From IMG/VR virus record IMGVR_UViG_3300046413_001055, positions 1-44,765 of that record: 44,765 nt of DNA; one strand, 5' to 3'. Positions 43,945-44,765 of this stretch are shown here, piece after piece. The position numbers were made by a program, and so were the translations under genes. Every line of letters starts with the position of its first letter. The first letter of the stretch is position 1. The stretch comes from a virus. The notes beneath the pieces were generated by a model. The model saw nothing but the letters and a program-made list of their open reading frames with translations, was not told the origin of the DNA and searched no databases.

Positions 43945-44765
43945 GTATAAATCGTTCAATAGCCAACTTAGTAGATGGCAGTGGAAATTTAGTTGATGTA
44001 GGCTTAAGCGTTTATCCAACTATTAATGATTTGCCTACGACCAGTCTGAATTCAGGCGATCAAGCATTTGTATCTTCTACAAGTAGAATGTATATTTCAA
44101 ATGGTAGTGGGTGGTACAATGTAGCACTCATTAATGCTACTCCTACTTTAACTATTAGTCCTAGCGGAGCAATAGCCTTAGAAATTGATGGATCTACTCC
44201 TACTGTAATTACATTAACTGGTACAGATAGTGATAATGCAGATGCTAATTTAACATACACTGTAGAATCTGATGGTTCATTTGCTAATATTGCAACATTA
44301 AGTCAAGATTCTAGTGTGTTTACTATTACACCATTGGCGGAAGGTTCAGCGACACCAGGATCATCTACTCTTACGTTTAAGGTTTCGGATGGCATTTCAT
44401 TTGGTTCTGGCACAACTGCACTTAGTCTAGCATTTACTACTGATTGGGCTACAGTCACACCCACTGAAACTCACATTGTGAATGCTGCTGTTGGGAATGG
44501 TGATAAATTTGGTTTGAATCATTTCGGTCTTAGTACTGATGGAACATATGCTATCTTTGGTTCATCGTCCGAGGATACAGATTATACGAATAGAGGAAAA
44601 GCTTATATTTATTATTATAGCGGCGGCAGTTGGGCTGAGCAAACAACATTAGAACCTCCAACCAGTGATAAAAAAGCAAGTCTTGAGTTTGGACTAACAT
44701 GTGATATTAGCGGTGATGGAAGTATAGCAGTTGTTGGTGCATTAAATTACGGTACATATGCTGGC
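43941..44765 (+). CDS. Modular adhesin with FG-GAP-like propeller (3' truncated)
   Basis: A 275-codon open frame that runs off the right edge. It starts in the ATGA overlap with MSINRSIANLVDGSGNLVDV. The shared module follows (LPTTSLNSGDQAFVSSTSRM, TLTGTDSDNADANL, FKVSDGISFG). From about residue 185 a propeller begins (FGLNHFGLSTDGTYAIFGSS, then KAYIYYYSGGSWAEQTTL and FGLTCDISGDGSIAVVGALN). It is a clear paralogue of the protein at 31483; the remaining blades lie beyond the window. Confidence 0.78.
   Translation, partial: MSINRSIANLVDGSGNLVDVGLSVYPTINDLPTTSLNSGDQAFVSSTSRMYISNGSGWYNVALINATPTLTISPSGAIALEIDGSTPTVITLTGTDSDNADANLTYTVESDGSFANIATLSQDSSVFTITPLAEGSATPGSSTLTFKVSDGISFGSGTTALSLAFTTDWATVTPTETHIVNAAVGNGDKFGLNHFGLSTDGTYAIFGSSSEDTDYTNRGKAYIYYYSGGSWAEQTTLEPPTSDKKASLEFGLTCDISGDGSIAVVGALNYGTYAG

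Noticed and set aside
31483-44765. Diversity-generating retroelement for the adhesin C-termini
   Set aside because: No reverse transcriptase gene or template/variable repeat pair with adenine-specific changes is visible in the window.

Overview
The window looks like one stretch of the virion-structural region of a T4-like (contractile-tailed) marine phage. The DNA is AT-rich, genes are packed with 1-35 nt overlaps or gaps of a few bases, and no host-type housekeeping gene, tRNA, rRNA, transposase, integrase or CRISPR array is visible. Baseplate-wedge proteins of the gp6 and gp8 type, a very long DUF4815-type virion protein and fibre proteins with repeats common in marine myoviruses of cyanobacteria and SAR11 bacteria point to that group. 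The sequence alone does not show the host.

Layout. (1) Bases 1-13144, plus strand: baseplate and tail module, with the gp6 C-terminus, a structural protein in the gp7 position, a fibre-like protein, gp8, a 1674-residue DUF4815-type protein, a small coiled-coil protein, a decapeptide-repeat protein and two unrecognised proteins. (2) Bases 13137-21581, minus strand: thirteen overlapping genes forming one operon-like cassette of enzymes. These are four GT-A-type glycosyltransferase-like proteins, a class I methyltransferase, a radical SAM/SPASM protein, a HisC-like PLP aminotransferase, a P-loop kinase-like protein with an altered Walker A, three consecutive 2-oxoglutarate/Fe(II) hydroxylase-like proteins and two proteins of uncertain function. 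(3) Bases 21582-21714: a divergent promoter region holding two plus-strand late-promoter octamers, one of which overlaps a minus-strand octamer to make a perfect 12-bp palindrome. (4) Bases 21715-44765, plus strand: a tail-fibre and adhesin array with two small structural proteins, a 607-residue fibre, a 2433-residue giant fibre, then a run of modular proteins. Five of the latter share an N-terminal module joined to different C-terminal domains (beta-propellers, glycine-rich sheets). The last gene runs off the right edge.

How the parts may work together. The T4-type late promoter octamer TATAAATA occurs five times in the few hundred intergenic bases, so the structural genes and probably the enzyme cassette are late-expressed. 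Structural proteins on both sides of the cassette are strikingly rich in Asp-Ser(-Ala) motifs, sometimes at exact 10- or 14-residue periods, while cassette proteins are not. I infer, without proof, that the cassette may hydroxylate, glycosylate or otherwise modify virion fibres, with the repeated DS(A) motif a candidate substrate. This is the best candidate in the window for an undescribed system. A second notable feature is a predicted type-1-copper (amicyanin-spaced) cupredoxin domain in two separate tail fibres.
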